The notes below the pieces were generated by a model. It had not been told where the DNA came from, ran no database searches, and saw only the letters and a program-made list of their open reading frames with translations. This document shows, piece after piece, positions 15,551-24,695 of a DNA stretch of 64,000 nt. The stretch comes from Thermoproteota archaeon (GTDB lineage Archaea > Thermoproteota > Thermoprotei_A > EX4484-217-1): positions 62,001-126,000 of the forward strand of contig JAPDJU010000012.1 of NCBI GenBank assembly GCA_029258915.1, given 5' to 3'. The translations under genes and the position numbers were made by a program. Position 1 is the first letter of the stretch, and every line of letters starts with the position of its first letter.

Positions 15551-16588
15551 ATGACAGAGATAGAGATAGTTAACGTTAGAAACTATGCTCTTAAAAACGT
15601 TAATCTGGAATTCAAAGATAAAGAGTTCAGTATAATTTTAGGGCCAAGCGGTGCTGGTAAAACAACACTGCTTAAAGTAATTGCCGGAGTTGTAAAGTAT
15701 AAAGGCCATGTGTATTTTAACGGTAAATGTGTTGATAATGTGTTTCCAGGAGAACGTAAAGTTGGCTATGTTCCTCAAAGCCTTGCACTTTTCAATCACA
15801 TGACTGTATGGGATAATGTAGCTTTCGGGCTTAAAGTAAGAGGAATAAGCGAAAAAATAGTGCATGAAAAAGTAGGATACACACTTAAGCTAATGGACAT
15901 TTATCACCTACGTAATAAATATCCTTTAAAACTAAGTGGGGGTGAACGTCAGAGAGTTGCTATAGCAAGAGCATTAGCTATAGAACCTGAAATACTTTTA
16001 CTTGATGAGCCATTTTCTAACTTGCATGTTAGCTTAAAACTAGAGTTACTTTCTAAAATTATTAGTATAAGCAAGGAAAAGGGACTTAATGTAATAATTG
16101 CTACCCATAACCTGGATTACACCGAAATGCTTAATGAAAGAACAGTAGTACTGAATGATGGAAAAGTAGTTTATGATGGTTTGTTTAAAGATCTTCTATT
16201 AGGAAAGGAAATTTTAGACATACTCCCTATAGTCTCGTTACATGTAGACAGTATAGAACCTTTAACTAATGGGTTATCTTTAGCTAGAATAGGTAACCTT
16301 AAAATAATAGTTCCTTGGGAAAGAGAAAGCAATAACGTAAGAGCGATTATAATACCTTCAGATAAAATAGTTCTGTCTAATATTCCTCAAAGAGTACAGG
16401 CAAATACGTATCCTGCTCTAGTAAGAGATATACACATGGTAAATAGCTGGGTAAATTTATCATTAGAAATTAAAGATATGCTTTTAGAAATCAAAGTTCC
16501 ATATAGTAGTATTAGAGGGTTTAAGAACCTTAAGAAGGGAGCAATAGTTTACATCAAATTCCCTATAAGGCATATTAGAGTAATATAG
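15551..16588 (+). CDS. ABC importer ATPase with C-terminal TOBE-like domain
   Basis: All ABC motifs are present: Walker A GPSGAGKTTLLK, Q-loop VPQSLAL, signature LSGGERQRVAIARAL, Walker B ILLLDEPFSN and H-loop ATHN. After about residue 230 comes a beta-rich extension, with IIPSDKIVLSN and a repeat of short strands, resembling the TOBE/MOP domain of ModC/WtpC/PotA ATPases. SsuB-type ATPases normally lack this extension, so here a Ssu-type permease is paired with a ModC/PotA-like ATPase. The extension may sense substrate or allow inhibition by a bound oxyanion. It is the last gene of the operon. Confidence 0.85.
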   Translation: MTEIEIVNVRNYALKNVNLEFKDKEFSIILGPSGAGKTTLLKVIAGVVKYKGHVYFNGKCVDNVFPGERKVGYVPQSLALFNHMTVWDNVAFGLKVRGISEKIVHEKVGYTLKLMDIYHLRNKYPLKLSGGERQRVAIARALAIEPEILLLDEPFSNLHVSLKLELLSKIISISKEKGLNVIIATHNLDYTEMLNERTVVLNDGKVVYDGLFKDLLLGKEILDILPIVSLHVDSIEPLTNGLSLARIGNLKIIVPWERESNNVRAIIIPSDKIVLSNIPQRVQANTYPALVRDIHMVNSWVNLSLEIKDMLLEIKVPYSSIRGFKNLKKGAIVYIKFPIRHIRVI

Positions 16589-16622
16589 TTTTATAGTTAA
16601 AGTAATCAGAGGTATGTCCTTA

Positions 16623-17663
16623 TTATTTTTTCTTAAGCTTCTTAATGATTTTCTCAAACTCTATGGTCTTACTTGGTTTTTCAGGCAATAATCCTTTAGG
16701 TTTAAACATTAATATTAGTATTAAGATTATTCCGAAAAATATGTAGCTTAAATAATTAACATCAAATGGAGCTACTATGTAATGTTTATATTGCATTATA
16801 AGCCTTTCGGTTAAAACATAGATAAAAGAGCCTAGTGCAGCACCTATGTTATTTCCTACTCCACCTATAATTATCATAACCCATATTATGAATGTTCTTA
16901 ACGGCATAAAGTCGTCTGCATGAACCGATCTTACATAAAGAGCATAAAGTACTCCAGCAATACCAGCTATAGCTGAACCTAAAACTAAGATTTTCGTTCT
17001 AACCTTTACTACGTCTTTACCATAAGATTCAGCTGCTATCTCATTATCTCTAATAGCCCTAATGAGCCTGCCTAAAGGTGATCTAGTAAGTTTCTCAACA
17101 AAACCCCATGTAGATAAAGCAATACCCAGCATTATGAATACTTGAACAAATTCCTTAACATTTACAGGGATCCATGCAAAAACATCAGGTACGGAAACAC
17201 CTAAAGTACCGCAAATCAGTGGGTCATAGTTCCTAGCAACAATCCTCAACAGTTCACCAGAAGCTAAAAGAGTTATTCCCAAATACGTTTCTTTAAGTCT
17301 TATAGCAGGGTATGAAGCTACGTAACCTAATAATCCTCCTACAATACATCCAGCTAATAGCATTGTAACAAATATTAACACTGAAAGCAGCGGGTTTTCT
17401 GCAAGGTACTTAGTTACTTCTGAAGCATAAAGAACATTAAAACTGCAATAATTTTCAGACGATAAACCTATAATGATTAGTAATAGTCTTGTAATTACTG
17501 CTCCAGTTATAAAAGCTCCTCCAGCAAAGAACAATACTTTTCCGAAATTAGGGATTCCAGTATAGCCGTACTCTAAATTAAGGCTTATAGATAACATAAG
17601 GTATATTGAAAAGAAAGCTGTAAGATCTATTACGAAACGTATTGGATCAGCAATACCTATCAT
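16623..17663 (-). CDS. Liv-type ABC permease (LivM family)
   Basis: The 346-residue permease has about ten hydrophobic segments and the LivM core: GYTGIPNFGKVLFFAGGAF near the N-terminus, YLGITLLASGELLRI, then RAIRDNEIAAESYGKDV and GSAIAGIAGVLYA. It overlaps the LivH gene by four bases at ATGA. Together with LivH, the binding protein and two ATPases across the divergent promoter it forms one HAAT-class importer for branched-chain amino acids, amides or urea. The C-terminal tail is basic (KKLKKK). Substrate cannot be decided from the permease. Confidence 0.85.
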   Translation of the reverse strand: MIGIADPIRFVIDLTAFFSIYLMLSISLNLEYGYTGIPNFGKVLFFAGGAFITGAVITRLLLIIIGLSSENYCSFNVLYASEVTKYLAENPLLSVLIFVTMLLAGCIVGGLLGYVASYPAIRLKETYLGITLLASGELLRIVARNYDPLICGTLGVSVPDVFAWIPVNVKEFVQVFIMLGIALSTWGFVEKLTRSPLGRLIRAIRDNEIAAESYGKDVVKVRTKILVLGSAIAGIAGVLYALYVRSVHADDFMPLRTFIIWVMIIIGGVGNNIGAALGSFIYVLTERLIMQYKHYIVAPFDVNYLSYIFFGIILILILMFKPKGLLPEKPSKTIEFEKIIKKLKKK

Positions 17664-18619
17664 TGTTTTCTAGTCCTCTTGACGGTTTTTAGCAGTTTAG
17701 ATATTTTTTCAAGTTTTATTTTTGAAGCTAAACCTTCAGGCACAATAAGCAAGGTAATTATTAGAATAATAAAAGATATAGCCGGTCTAAAAGCCGTTGA
17801 GATATTAAGTGGCGGTTTAGATAAGAAATATATTCCTATGATTTCAGCGAAACCAACAGCATAACCACCAAGCATTGCACCATATATACTTAAAAATCCT
17901 CCTAAAATTGATGATGCAAAGGTTCTCAATAACATGTACCACCCAACTTCAGGTCCTGCCGTTATTCTGAAAGGTAAGAAAGCTCCTGCTATTCCTGCAA
18001 GACCACCAGCTAGAAACCATGATATAGCATATACTTTGTTTACGTTAACACCTAAAACTTCAGCTAAATTTGGATTCTCAATAGCAGCCCTCATTGCTAT
18101 ACCAAATTTTGTTTTTGTTAGAAGAATGTAGAATGAAAATATTAAGAATATAGATAGTGCTGACGAAATAATAAATAAATAAGGAAGTGATAACGTGCCT
18201 AAAGTTATCGTATAGTCTCTAAATAGAAACCCTCTAGAGATGACTTTGTAAGTTTCTGAAAGTATATCTGCATAGACGTGTAGTGATGATCTTAGGACAA
18301 CTTCTAAGGCTATTGATGCTATCATTAAACCTATTATCCCTGTACCCCTATCAGCTAGCGGTTTAAAGATAAATAAATATGATAATAAAGCTATTGTACC
18401 TGATATTAGGAATGCGAGTGGAATGCTAAGGTAAGGGCTAATTTTGAGATAAGTATACATAAAATACGCAACATAGGTTCCTATAGTTGCCAAATCTCCA
18501 TGAGCAAAATTAGGTATTCTTAGGGTAATGTAGGTTAAAGTGAGACCTACAGCTAACAGTACTAATAGGTTCCCAAATATCATAGCATCTATGAGTAATG
18601 TTGTTTCTGCCGTTTTCAA
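17660..18619 (-). CDS. Liv-type ABC permease (LivH family)
   Basis: This 319-residue membrane protein shows the LivH hallmarks: GLTLTYITLRIPNFAHGDLATIG near the N-terminus, GIAMRAAIENPNLAEVLGVNV (the ATPase-contact loop) and AGGLAGIAGAFLPF. It is first in a two-gene leftward operon with LivM. A divergent intergenic region of about 150 bases separates it from the binding-protein gene, so the importer is expressed from back-to-back promoters. LivH and LivM form the heterodimeric channel. Family assignment is secure. Confidence 0.87.
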   Translation of the reverse strand: MKTAETTLLIDAMIFGNLLVLLAVGLTLTYITLRIPNFAHGDLATIGTYVAYFMYTYLKISPYLSIPLAFLISGTIALLSYLFIFKPLADRGTGIIGLMIASIALEVVLRSSLHVYADILSETYKVISRGFLFRDYTITLGTLSLPYLFIISSALSIFLIFSFYILLTKTKFGIAMRAAIENPNLAEVLGVNVNKVYAISWFLAGGLAGIAGAFLPFRITAGPEVGWYMLLRTFASSILGGFLSIYGAMLGGYAVGFAEIIGIYFLSKPPLNISTAFRPAISFIILIITLLIVPEGLASKIKLEKISKLLKTVKRTRKQ

Positions 18620-18696
18620 CCACCGCGCTATTTAATTGCTGGAAATTTTTGAAATTTAAATTTTAAATATGTTTCTAATAGGTTTACTAAGGAAAC

Positions 18697-18706
18697 CTAT
18701 ATATAG
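18697..18706 (+). promoter_or_regulatory. TATA box of the Liv-type binding-protein operon
   Basis: CTATATATAG (18697-18706) is a symmetric TATA box. Transcription would begin near 18728-18732, giving a leader of about 35 bases that contains AGGTGA before ATG 18767. The promoter probably drives the genes 18767-21545. Confidence 0.5.
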
Positions 18707-18766
18707 TTCTTCTTTCAATTCCTATAAACTAAAATACAAAATCTGCAATGATAGGTGAATAGTGTA

Positions 18767-20005
18767 ATGCAAAAATATCTAGTTTACATAGTAGTTTCAT
18801 TAATAATCGGTTTAATTGTGGGTTCCGGTGTAACATTTGCTCTCGCAGGTGTAGCAGCTCCACAACAACCAGCATTACCGTCAGAAGTGCCAATAGGTGC
18901 ATTACTGCCACTTTCAGGGGTGCTTTCGTCTTTTGGTGAAAAGTGGAAGCATAGTTTAGAATTAGCTGAAGAAGATATTAACGCATATGTATCTAAGCTT
19001 GGTCTAAATGTTAAATTTAAAATATATGTTGAGGATACAAAAACATCTCCTGAGGGAGCATTAGCAGCTTTACAAACGCTTTCAGCTAAAGGAATAAAGC
19101 TTGTTGTAGGTCCTGCTGCAAGCTCAGAAGTTGCAGCTATAAAGTCTCATGCTGATGCTAATAAAATAGTTATATTTAGTCCATCTTCAACAGCCCCACA
19201 GTTAGCTATAAAGGATGACTACATATTTAGAGCTGTAACATCGGACGTATATCAAGGCAAGGCTTTAGCCAGACTAATGTGGGAAAAAGGCGTTAGAAAA
19301 GTAGTCATAATGTATAGAGGAGATGACTGGGGTGTAGGATTATTTAATGTAGTTAAAGCAAGGTTTGAAGAACTAGGAGGTCAAATAGAAGGAGTAAGAT
19401 ATGATCCTGAAGCACCGGAATTATCCACCGAGGTCAGAAGAGTTTCAGACTATGTTAAGGAATTTGGTGCCGACGAAGAAACAGGAGTCCTATTTATATC
19501 TTTTGAAGACGATGGATTAAACATATTATCTCTTGCTAAAGAAGACCCCATTCTAACTAAGGTTAAATGGTTTGGAACAGATGGGATAGCCTATTCAACT
19601 AAAATAGCTAAACAAGTAGGTGATGTTGTTGAAAGTCTTGGAGTATTAGCAACAGTTTATTTACCTGAAGAATCCCCGAAGAAAGAACAGTTTAAGGAAA
19701 GATATAAGGAAAGATACGGTATAGAGCCGGATCCATATACTTATAACATATATGATGCGGCTTGGATATTGGCATTAGCTGTTCTTGAAGCAGGAAAGTA
19801 CGATGGTGAGGTTGTCGCTAAAGTTCTTCCAGAAATAGCATCAAGATATTTCGGAGTTTCAGGATGGGTTCTTCTCGACAAAACAGGCGATAGAGTAGGA
19901 GAGAGATATGTAATAACAACTGTTGTAAGTGAAAATGGAGAGTTTGTTTGGAAAGATGTAGGCGTATACATAAGTCCTCTTGACAAAGTGGAGTTGTCGA
20001 CGTAA
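18767..20005 (+). CDS. Liv-type ABC substrate-binding protein (HAAT family)
   Basis: After an N-terminal hydrophobic helix (YLVYIVVSLIIGLIVGSGV) the protein begins the LivJ/AmiC-type fold with VPIGALLPLSGVLSSFGEKW. It continues with KLVVGPAASSEVAAI, where the backbone and Ser contact the ligand alpha-carboxylate or amide, and AYSTKIAKQVGD. It is membrane-anchored and faces outside. ATG 18767 lies nine bases after AGGTGA; GTG 18755 would add four residues. Related proteins bind branched-chain amino acids, short amides or urea. Because carbamoyl and purine metabolism dominate the next 20 kb, urea or an amide is a reasonable alternative to leucine, but no diagnostic residue was identified. Confidence 0.85.
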   Translation: MQKYLVYIVVSLIIGLIVGSGVTFALAGVAAPQQPALPSEVPIGALLPLSGVLSSFGEKWKHSLELAEEDINAYVSKLGLNVKFKIYVEDTKTSPEGALAALQTLSAKGIKLVVGPAASSEVAAIKSHADANKIVIFSPSSTAPQLAIKDDYIFRAVTSDVYQGKALARLMWEKGVRKVVIMYRGDDWGVGLFNVVKARFEELGGQIEGVRYDPEAPELSTEVRRVSDYVKEFGADEETGVLFISFEDDGLNILSLAKEDPILTKVKWFGTDGIAYSTKIAKQVGDVVESLGVLATVYLPEESPKKEQFKERYKERYGIEPDPYTYNIYDAAWILALAVLEAGKYDGEVVAKVLPEIASRYFGVSGWVLLDKTGDRVGERYVITTVVSENGEFVWKDVGVYISPLDKVELST

Positions 20006-20070
20006 AGCAAATATACTATCTCTACATTTTTCATCTATCCCAAAATACTGGAAAATAAATGGGATAGGTA

Positions 20071-20829
20071 ATGAGGGATCTGCTAAAAACCGAGAATGTA
20101 AAGAAGAAGTTCGGAGGGGTAATAGCACTTAATGGAGTTTCTGCTAGTGTAAAGAAACGTACTTTAACTATGATTATAGGTCCTAATGGTAGCGGCAAAA
20201 CAACGTTAATCAACGTGATTTCAGGGATATATAAACCTGATGAAGGTAAAGTTGAGTATAATGGACTAGATATTACAGGTAAACCACCGCATGAAATATA
20301 TAAAATGGGGATTGTTAGAACATTCCAAATACCCTTACTATTTACAAACTTAACAGTTTTAGAAAACTTACTTGTAGCCGCCAGGATAAATGAGGGTGAA
20401 AGATTCTTAAACGCTATTTTTAAAACTAAATGGCTTAAACGAGAGGAAGAACTCGTAGAAAAAGCCTATAGAATACTTGAACTTTTAAACTTAGACCACC
20501 TATGGAATCAACCTGTTTTCAAACTAAGTGGAGGCCAAATGAAGCTTATTGAAATAGGAAGAGCATTAATGAGTAATCCACGATTAGTTCTAATGGATGA
20601 ACCTATTGCAGGTGTCAATCCTAAACTCGCACATGAAATATTTGACCACATAGTTCAGTTAAAGAATAAACTGAGTTTATCCTTCTTAATAGTTGAACAT
20701 AGGTTAGATGTAGCACTTAGATATGTTAACTACGTTTATGCTATGCACAGAGGTAAGATAGTGGCTGAAGGAAAACCCGAAGAAGTACTTGAAAACCCTG
20801 AAGTTTCAAAAGCTTACTTAGGCGAATAA
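20071..20829 (+). CDS. Liv-type ABC ATPase (LivG family)
   Basis: The 252-residue ATPase has Walker A GPNGSGKTTLINVISG, the LivG-specific segment GIVRTFQIPLLF around the Q-loop, the insert with RFLNAIFKTKW, the signature LSGGQMKLIEIGRAL, Walker B LVLMDEPIAGVNP and the switch His in VEHRLD. It energises the Liv-type importer whose binding protein is encoded just upstream. The LivF gene follows after two bases. LivG and LivF form a heterodimer that docks on the LivH/LivM channel. No unusual residue was seen. Confidence 0.88.
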   Translation: MRDLLKTENVKKKFGGVIALNGVSASVKKRTLTMIIGPNGSGKTTLINVISGIYKPDEGKVEYNGLDITGKPPHEIYKMGIVRTFQIPLLFTNLTVLENLLVAARINEGERFLNAIFKTKWLKREEELVEKAYRILELLNLDHLWNQPVFKLSGGQMKLIEIGRALMSNPRLVLMDEPIAGVNPKLAHEIFDHIVQLKNKLSLSFLIVEHRLDVALRYVNYVYAMHRGKIVAEGKPEEVLENPEVSKAYLGE

Positions 20830-20831
20830 AC

Positions 20832-21545
20832 ATGCCAAGTAGCATAATTGCTCTTAACGACGTAAATGCAGGTTATGGGAAATTTCAGGTACTATTCGGA
20901 GTATCCATGGCGGCAGATTATAGGGAAATAACAGTTATTGTCGGACCGAATGGTAGCGGAAAATCAACATTGTTAAGAACTATATTTGGGCTTACGTCAA
21001 TATACAGTGGTGAAGTAATATTTAAGAATATCAATATAACATCAAAGAAACCTCATGAAATAGCTAAACTGGGTATAGCCTATTTACCTCAACTTGAAAA
21101 CGTTTTCCTAAACCTTACAGTCAAGGAGAACATACTATTAGCGACATATATTCATGAGGGAGAAACCATGGATATCGAAGAAGCGATAGGCCTTTTTCCG
21201 CAGCTTAAAGCATTATTTGAAAGAAAAGCTTCAACGCTAAGTGGTGGAGAAAGGCAAATGCTAGCAATGACAATGGCCCTCCTTAGAAAACCATCGTTAA
21301 TGCTTTTAGACGAACCAACGGCAAATATGGCACCTAAAATAGCTAAATTAATATTTGAAAAAATAATTGAGCTAAAAGAAAACTATAACATCCCTGTTAT
21401 TCTCGTTGAGCAAAACGCTAAAAAAGCTCTTGAAATAGGTGATAAAGCATATCTCCTTGTAGCTGGAAGAAAAATATTCGAAGGATTACCGCAAGAACTT
21501 CTTGAAAAACCCGACCTAACGAAAGTTTATTTGGGTATAGATTAA
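20832..21545 (+). CDS. Liv-type ABC ATPase (LivF family)
   Basis: Motifs are Walker A GPNGSGKSTLLRTIFG, IAYLPQLENVF (Q-loop), signature LSGGERQMLAMTMALL and Walker B LMLLDEPTANMAP, with the switch region VEQNAKKALEIGDKAYLL typical of LivF. Length is 237 residues, normal for the family. It starts two bases after LivG stops, so translation is coupled. It completes a full five-component HAAT importer: LivH and LivM leftward, binding protein, LivG and LivF rightward. Function as partner ATPase is well supported. Confidence 0.88.
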   Translation: MPSSIIALNDVNAGYGKFQVLFGVSMAADYREITVIVGPNGSGKSTLLRTIFGLTSIYSGEVIFKNINITSKKPHEIAKLGIAYLPQLENVFLNLTVKENILLATYIHEGETMDIEEAIGLFPQLKALFERKASTLSGGERQMLAMTMALLRKPSLMLLDEPTANMAPKIAKLIFEKIIELKENYNIPVILVEQNAKKALEIGDKAYLLVAGRKIFEGLPQELLEKPDLTKVYLGID

Positions 21546-21605
21546 GAATTTAAAAATCGGATTTTATATTTTAAATTTAGAATTTCAGTTAGGTAATGCT
21601 ATAAC

Positions 21606-22382
21606 ATGGTTACTGCTGAATATAAGGAACGTATAAGAGAACTTTATGATAAAATAGCGCCAGAATATGATATATCAAGCAAACTTTACATAACTAGAAT
21701 TATGGAGCGTTGCGAGGAAAAAGTAATTTATAAAATACTTAGGAATAAAAGTTTTCCAAAAAGCTTAGATATAGGCTCTGGAACGGGAAGATACATTCCC
21801 TTACTTTCCAAAATATCAAAATATATTGTAGCCTTAGACTTCAGCTTAAACATGCTTCAAATACTAAAGAAAAAACATAGACACTGCAAAAATTTAGACA
21901 TAATATGTGCAGATGCTGAACATCCTCCCTTTAGAGAGAAAACATTTGACTTTATATTTTCAACTTTAACATTTGACCATATACCAAACTTTGAACTCAT
22001 GCTAGAAGAAATATTTAGATTATTGAAAAACGAGAGAATGTTTATTGTATCATCATTTAACGAAAAATTATTAGAAAGATATAGGAGAAATCATGGCATA
22101 CCGGAAAACACCATAGACTTTGAAACAGAAAATGTACCCAAAACCTACATTTATGAGAAAGGCCATACGCCTGAAGAATTAACTCCTATATTTAAAAAGA
22201 TAGGATTCAAGAATATAATAGTTATTAGCTGCTGCTTATGGCCGGTACTTTTAAGCATACTACCTAAGGGAATTAGAAGTAAAGTGCTAAGAGTATATGG
22301 TCCATTAATAGATAAGGTGCTTCGTTTATTCCGCTCGTTTAGAGAAAACGCTCTTCTCTATATTTACCTGGTTAAAGCTTAA
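21606..22382 (+). CDS. class I SAM-dependent methyltransferase (UbiE-like)
   Basis: The Rossmann methyltransferase core is clear: motif I LDIGSGTGRYIPLLS, the acidic ribose contact LDFSLNML, motif II CADAEHPPFREKTFDFIFS and FDHIPNFELMLEEIFRLLK. This pattern resembles UbiE/MenG and other C- or O-methyltransferases acting on lipids or quinones. The 258-residue length fits. The following gene encodes a geranylgeranyl-reductase-like flavoprotein, so the pair may modify an isoprenoid lipid or a quinone; this is inferred from context. It is separated from the LivF gene by 60 bases and may have its own promoter in the AT-rich gap. Confidence 0.75.
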   Translation: MVTAEYKERIRELYDKIAPEYDISSKLYITRIMERCEEKVIYKILRNKSFPKSLDIGSGTGRYIPLLSKISKYIVALDFSLNMLQILKKKHRHCKNLDIICADAEHPPFREKTFDFIFSTLTFDHIPNFELMLEEIFRLLKNERMFIVSSFNEKLLERYRRNHGIPENTIDFETENVPKTYIYEKGHTPEELTPIFKKIGFKNIIVISCCLWPVLLSILPKGIRSKVLRVYGPLIDKVLRLFRSFRENALLYIYLVKA

Positions 22383-22434
22383 AGACTGGTTTCCTATAAT
22401 ACAAGTTATGGTATAAGAATGCGGTTTGATAGTA

Positions 22435-23472
22435 ATGTATAAGAAAATAGCTATTGTTGGTGCAGGTTCTGCTGGTGCTTTTCTGGCTTCCCTCCTTTCT
22501 CAAGCTGGAGCAAATGTTAATATCTATGAGAAATCTAGGAAAATAGGATGTTTTTGTGCTTGGGGAACTATAGAATCTGAGCTTAAAAACTTACTTAAAT
22601 ATGTTGGTTTAAACTTTGAAGACTACATTTTATCTAAAGTTAAGAGAATTATTGTTGACGATATAGAACTTAAGGTAACAAACCTCGTAACTTTCAATAA
22701 ACCTAAGCTAATATATGATCTAATTAAAGGTTTAAGGGTTTTAAGAGTAGAAGCAACTAAGGAGATTGCTGGAAAATACGACTTAGTAATAGATGCTACA
22801 GGTTATAAAAGAAGCCTTTTACCAAAACTGAAGAATGATCTCTTAACACCAACTATTGAATATGTTATTAGAACCAAAGACCTTGATGAAAATACGATAT
22901 ACATTAAGTTCGGTAAAATAGGTTATGCGTGGATATTTCCTATGGGTGATGGTTATTGGCATATAGGCGCAGGAGATATCATAGTTAATCCTATATTGCT
23001 TGTTAAGAAAATATTTAAGAAATTCAATATTAAGGGTAAGGTAACATGTTCATGTGAAAGCTATATACGGTCTAAACCTCCAGCATATTGTAAGCCCATG
23101 GTTTACCGTAATATAGTTGGATGCGGTGAAAGTGTGGGTACAGTTTTCCCAATAACTGGTGAGGGAATAGCTCACTCCATGAAATGTTCTTTAATCCTCT
23201 TTAACCACATATTAAATGATGGATATTTGAAAAAATATGAAGAAGCTGTTATAAAGGAGTTTAAATGGTTTAACTCCATATTTAAACTTACATGGCTCTT
23301 AACTGGGTCCAGATTTAAACTTGTTTTACCTCTTTTGAAAAGCTCGCTGTCAATATTAAAATACGCTAAAAGATTTGGTGCTAAACCAGCTGCTGTTGTC
23401 AGAGCACTAGCTAAATTATTATTAAGAAGAAAAAATTTAGCTAAATATGAATTATTGGAAGCTCCTTTATAG
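22435..23472 (+). CDS. FAD-dependent geranylgeranyl reductase family protein
   Basis: The N-terminus holds the FAD-binding Rossmann motif IAIVGAGSAGAFLASLLSQAG followed by the family Cys segment KIGCFCAWG. Later come DLVIDATGYKRS, WIFPMGDGYWHIGAGD and the second FAD contact VGCGESVGTVFPITGEGIAHSM. These are features of digeranylgeranylglycerophospholipid reductases and related proteins, which saturate isoprenoid chains of archaeal lipids or quinones. ATG 22435 was chosen over TTG 22426. At 346 residues it is shorter than most GGR proteins, which run near 390-450, so part of the C-terminal domain is reduced. It overlaps the convergent Lrp gene by 32 bases. Confidence 0.8.
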   Translation: MYKKIAIVGAGSAGAFLASLLSQAGANVNIYEKSRKIGCFCAWGTIESELKNLLKYVGLNFEDYILSKVKRIIVDDIELKVTNLVTFNKPKLIYDLIKGLRVLRVEATKEIAGKYDLVIDATGYKRSLLPKLKNDLLTPTIEYVIRTKDLDENTIYIKFGKIGYAWIFPMGDGYWHIGAGDIIVNPILLVKKIFKKFNIKGKVTCSCESYIRSKPPAYCKPMVYRNIVGCGESVGTVFPITGEGIAHSMKCSLILFNHILNDGYLKKYEEAVIKEFKWFNSIFKLTWLLTGSRFKLVLPLLKSSLSILKYAKRFGAKPAAVVRALAKLLLRRKNLAKYELLEAPL

Positions 23473-23896
23473 ATCTCATGACAAGTGATGTACTTGTCGA
23501 TAAGACGCCTTCTATTTGCCCTAAAATGTCCAGTATTCTAGCTAATCCCTCATTGTCTGTGGCATAAACTTTAGCTACCGCAGAATATTCTCCTGTAATA
23601 TCATATAGTTCTACTACTTCCTTAATTTTAGAAATTTTTTCTAAAGCTTCATTATGCTTTTTAGGATCAGTCTTAATAAACACATAGGCTCTAATATTAA
23701 AACCTAATTTAGCAGGATCAACTATAGCAATAATGGATTTAATGTACCCTAGTTCCTTTAACCTTTTTACTCTAAGATGAACAGTTGAGGGACTAACATC
23801 GACTTCTTTAGCTATTTCAGCATATGTTAAATCAGCGTTCTTTTGTAATATATTCAGAATTCTCTTATCAAGGTCATCGATAATATATTTAGCCAA
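23441..23896 (-). CDS. Lrp/AsnC family transcriptional regulator
   Basis: The N-terminal 60 residues form the Lrp helix-turn-helix, LDKRILNILQKNADLTYAEIAKEVDVSPSTVHLRVKRL. The rest is a RAM (ligand-sensing) domain with GFNIRAYVFIKTDP and VVELYDITGEYSAVAKV. Such regulators bind DNA as dimers or octamers and sense amino acids or related effectors. ATG 23896 opens the gene. Its end overlaps the end of the geranylgeranyl-reductase-like gene on the opposite strand. A target could be the amino-acid-type importers or the carbamoyltransferases next door, but no matching operator was found by eye. Family assignment is firm. Confidence 0.9.
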   Translation of the reverse strand: MAKYIIDDLDKRILNILQKNADLTYAEIAKEVDVSPSTVHLRVKRLKELGYIKSIIAIVDPAKLGFNIRAYVFIKTDPKKHNEALEKISKIKEVVELYDITGEYSAVAKVYATDNEGLARILDILGQIEGVLSTSTSLVMRSIKELPIIHI

Positions 23897-24087
23897 ATCT
23901 AACCACCAAGTAGAAAATTTGCAATACTAATAAATATAATTTCTCAAAATATTGAAAATAGAAAATTAGAAAAATAGTTGATTCTATTTTTAATAGATTA
24001 ACTTAACTATTGGCAAAAGTAGTTAAGAATACTTTAAATACACCTTAAAATAAATGAAATATTGTTCGAAACACTATGGTGTAGCTT

Positions 24088-24660
24088 ATGCAGTATTTGA
24101 GTACTTGGAAAATAATGTTTCCTGTCATACTCTTAGTTATAGGAATTATTATAGGATTGCTTATAGGCTATATGCTGCTAACTCAATGTTACGGTGCTTT
24201 AAATGAAACATTAGATAGCGTAAAGGAGATTACTGAAGAATATGAAAAACTAGGCTATAGTTATAAACTATCATTGATTCTTGACGCTATAGAGCTTGCT
24301 CAATGGAATTCTCTATCAGCTGCTCATACATTAAGCCTTAAGCTTATCATGCAGGAAATTAATGTAACCCCATATGATGTAAAACCTGAACTTTACGTTT
24401 TAAGAGTAAAGGAAATACTGAGTGATAGAATAAACATGTTTAAAAACGTAAAACCACCAGAACATGTGAAAGAAGAACATCTAAAGATACTAGTGCTGCT
24501 AAATCAGCTAAGTGATGAAGTTGAAGACCTATACAAAGTTTCTATAAAGGTAACTTTAGAACCAGAAGATATAAGCGACGCTAAGAAAATTGTAAATGAA
24601 ATACTTGACATCACAGGGGAAATAAGAAAAGAAATAGAATATATAACTTCTAATCTCTAA
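24088..24660 (+). CDS. membrane-anchored helical protein of unknown function
   Basis: The 190-residue protein has one N-terminal hydrophobic helix (MFPVILLVIGIIIGLLIGYMLL) followed immediately by a Cys and then about 150 residues of predicted helix with heptad-like patterns, such as NETLDSVKEITEEYEKLGY and LLNQLSDEVEDLYKVSI. It would be anchored in the membrane with a helical bundle outside, similar in outline to sensor or pilus-associated domains, but I recognise no family. ATG 24088 follows GGTG, which sits in a small hairpin (ACAC 24071-24074 with GTGT 24079-24082). It ends facing the first carbamoyltransferase gene. Function unknown. Confidence 0.6.
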   Translation: MQYLSTWKIMFPVILLVIGIIIGLLIGYMLLTQCYGALNETLDSVKEITEEYEKLGYSYKLSLILDAIELAQWNSLSAAHTLSLKLIMQEINVTPYDVKPELYVLRVKEILSDRINMFKNVKPPEHVKEEHLKILVLLNQLSDEVEDLYKVSIKVTLEPEDISDAKKIVNEILDITGEIRKEIEYITSNL

Positions 24661-24695
24661 ATTAACAGCTAAGTTTTCAATAAAAATATTTAAGA

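Noticed and set aside
16623-21545. Urea (Urt) importer
   Set aside because: The five components fit Liv, amide and urea transporters equally. No urease gene is in the window to favour urea.
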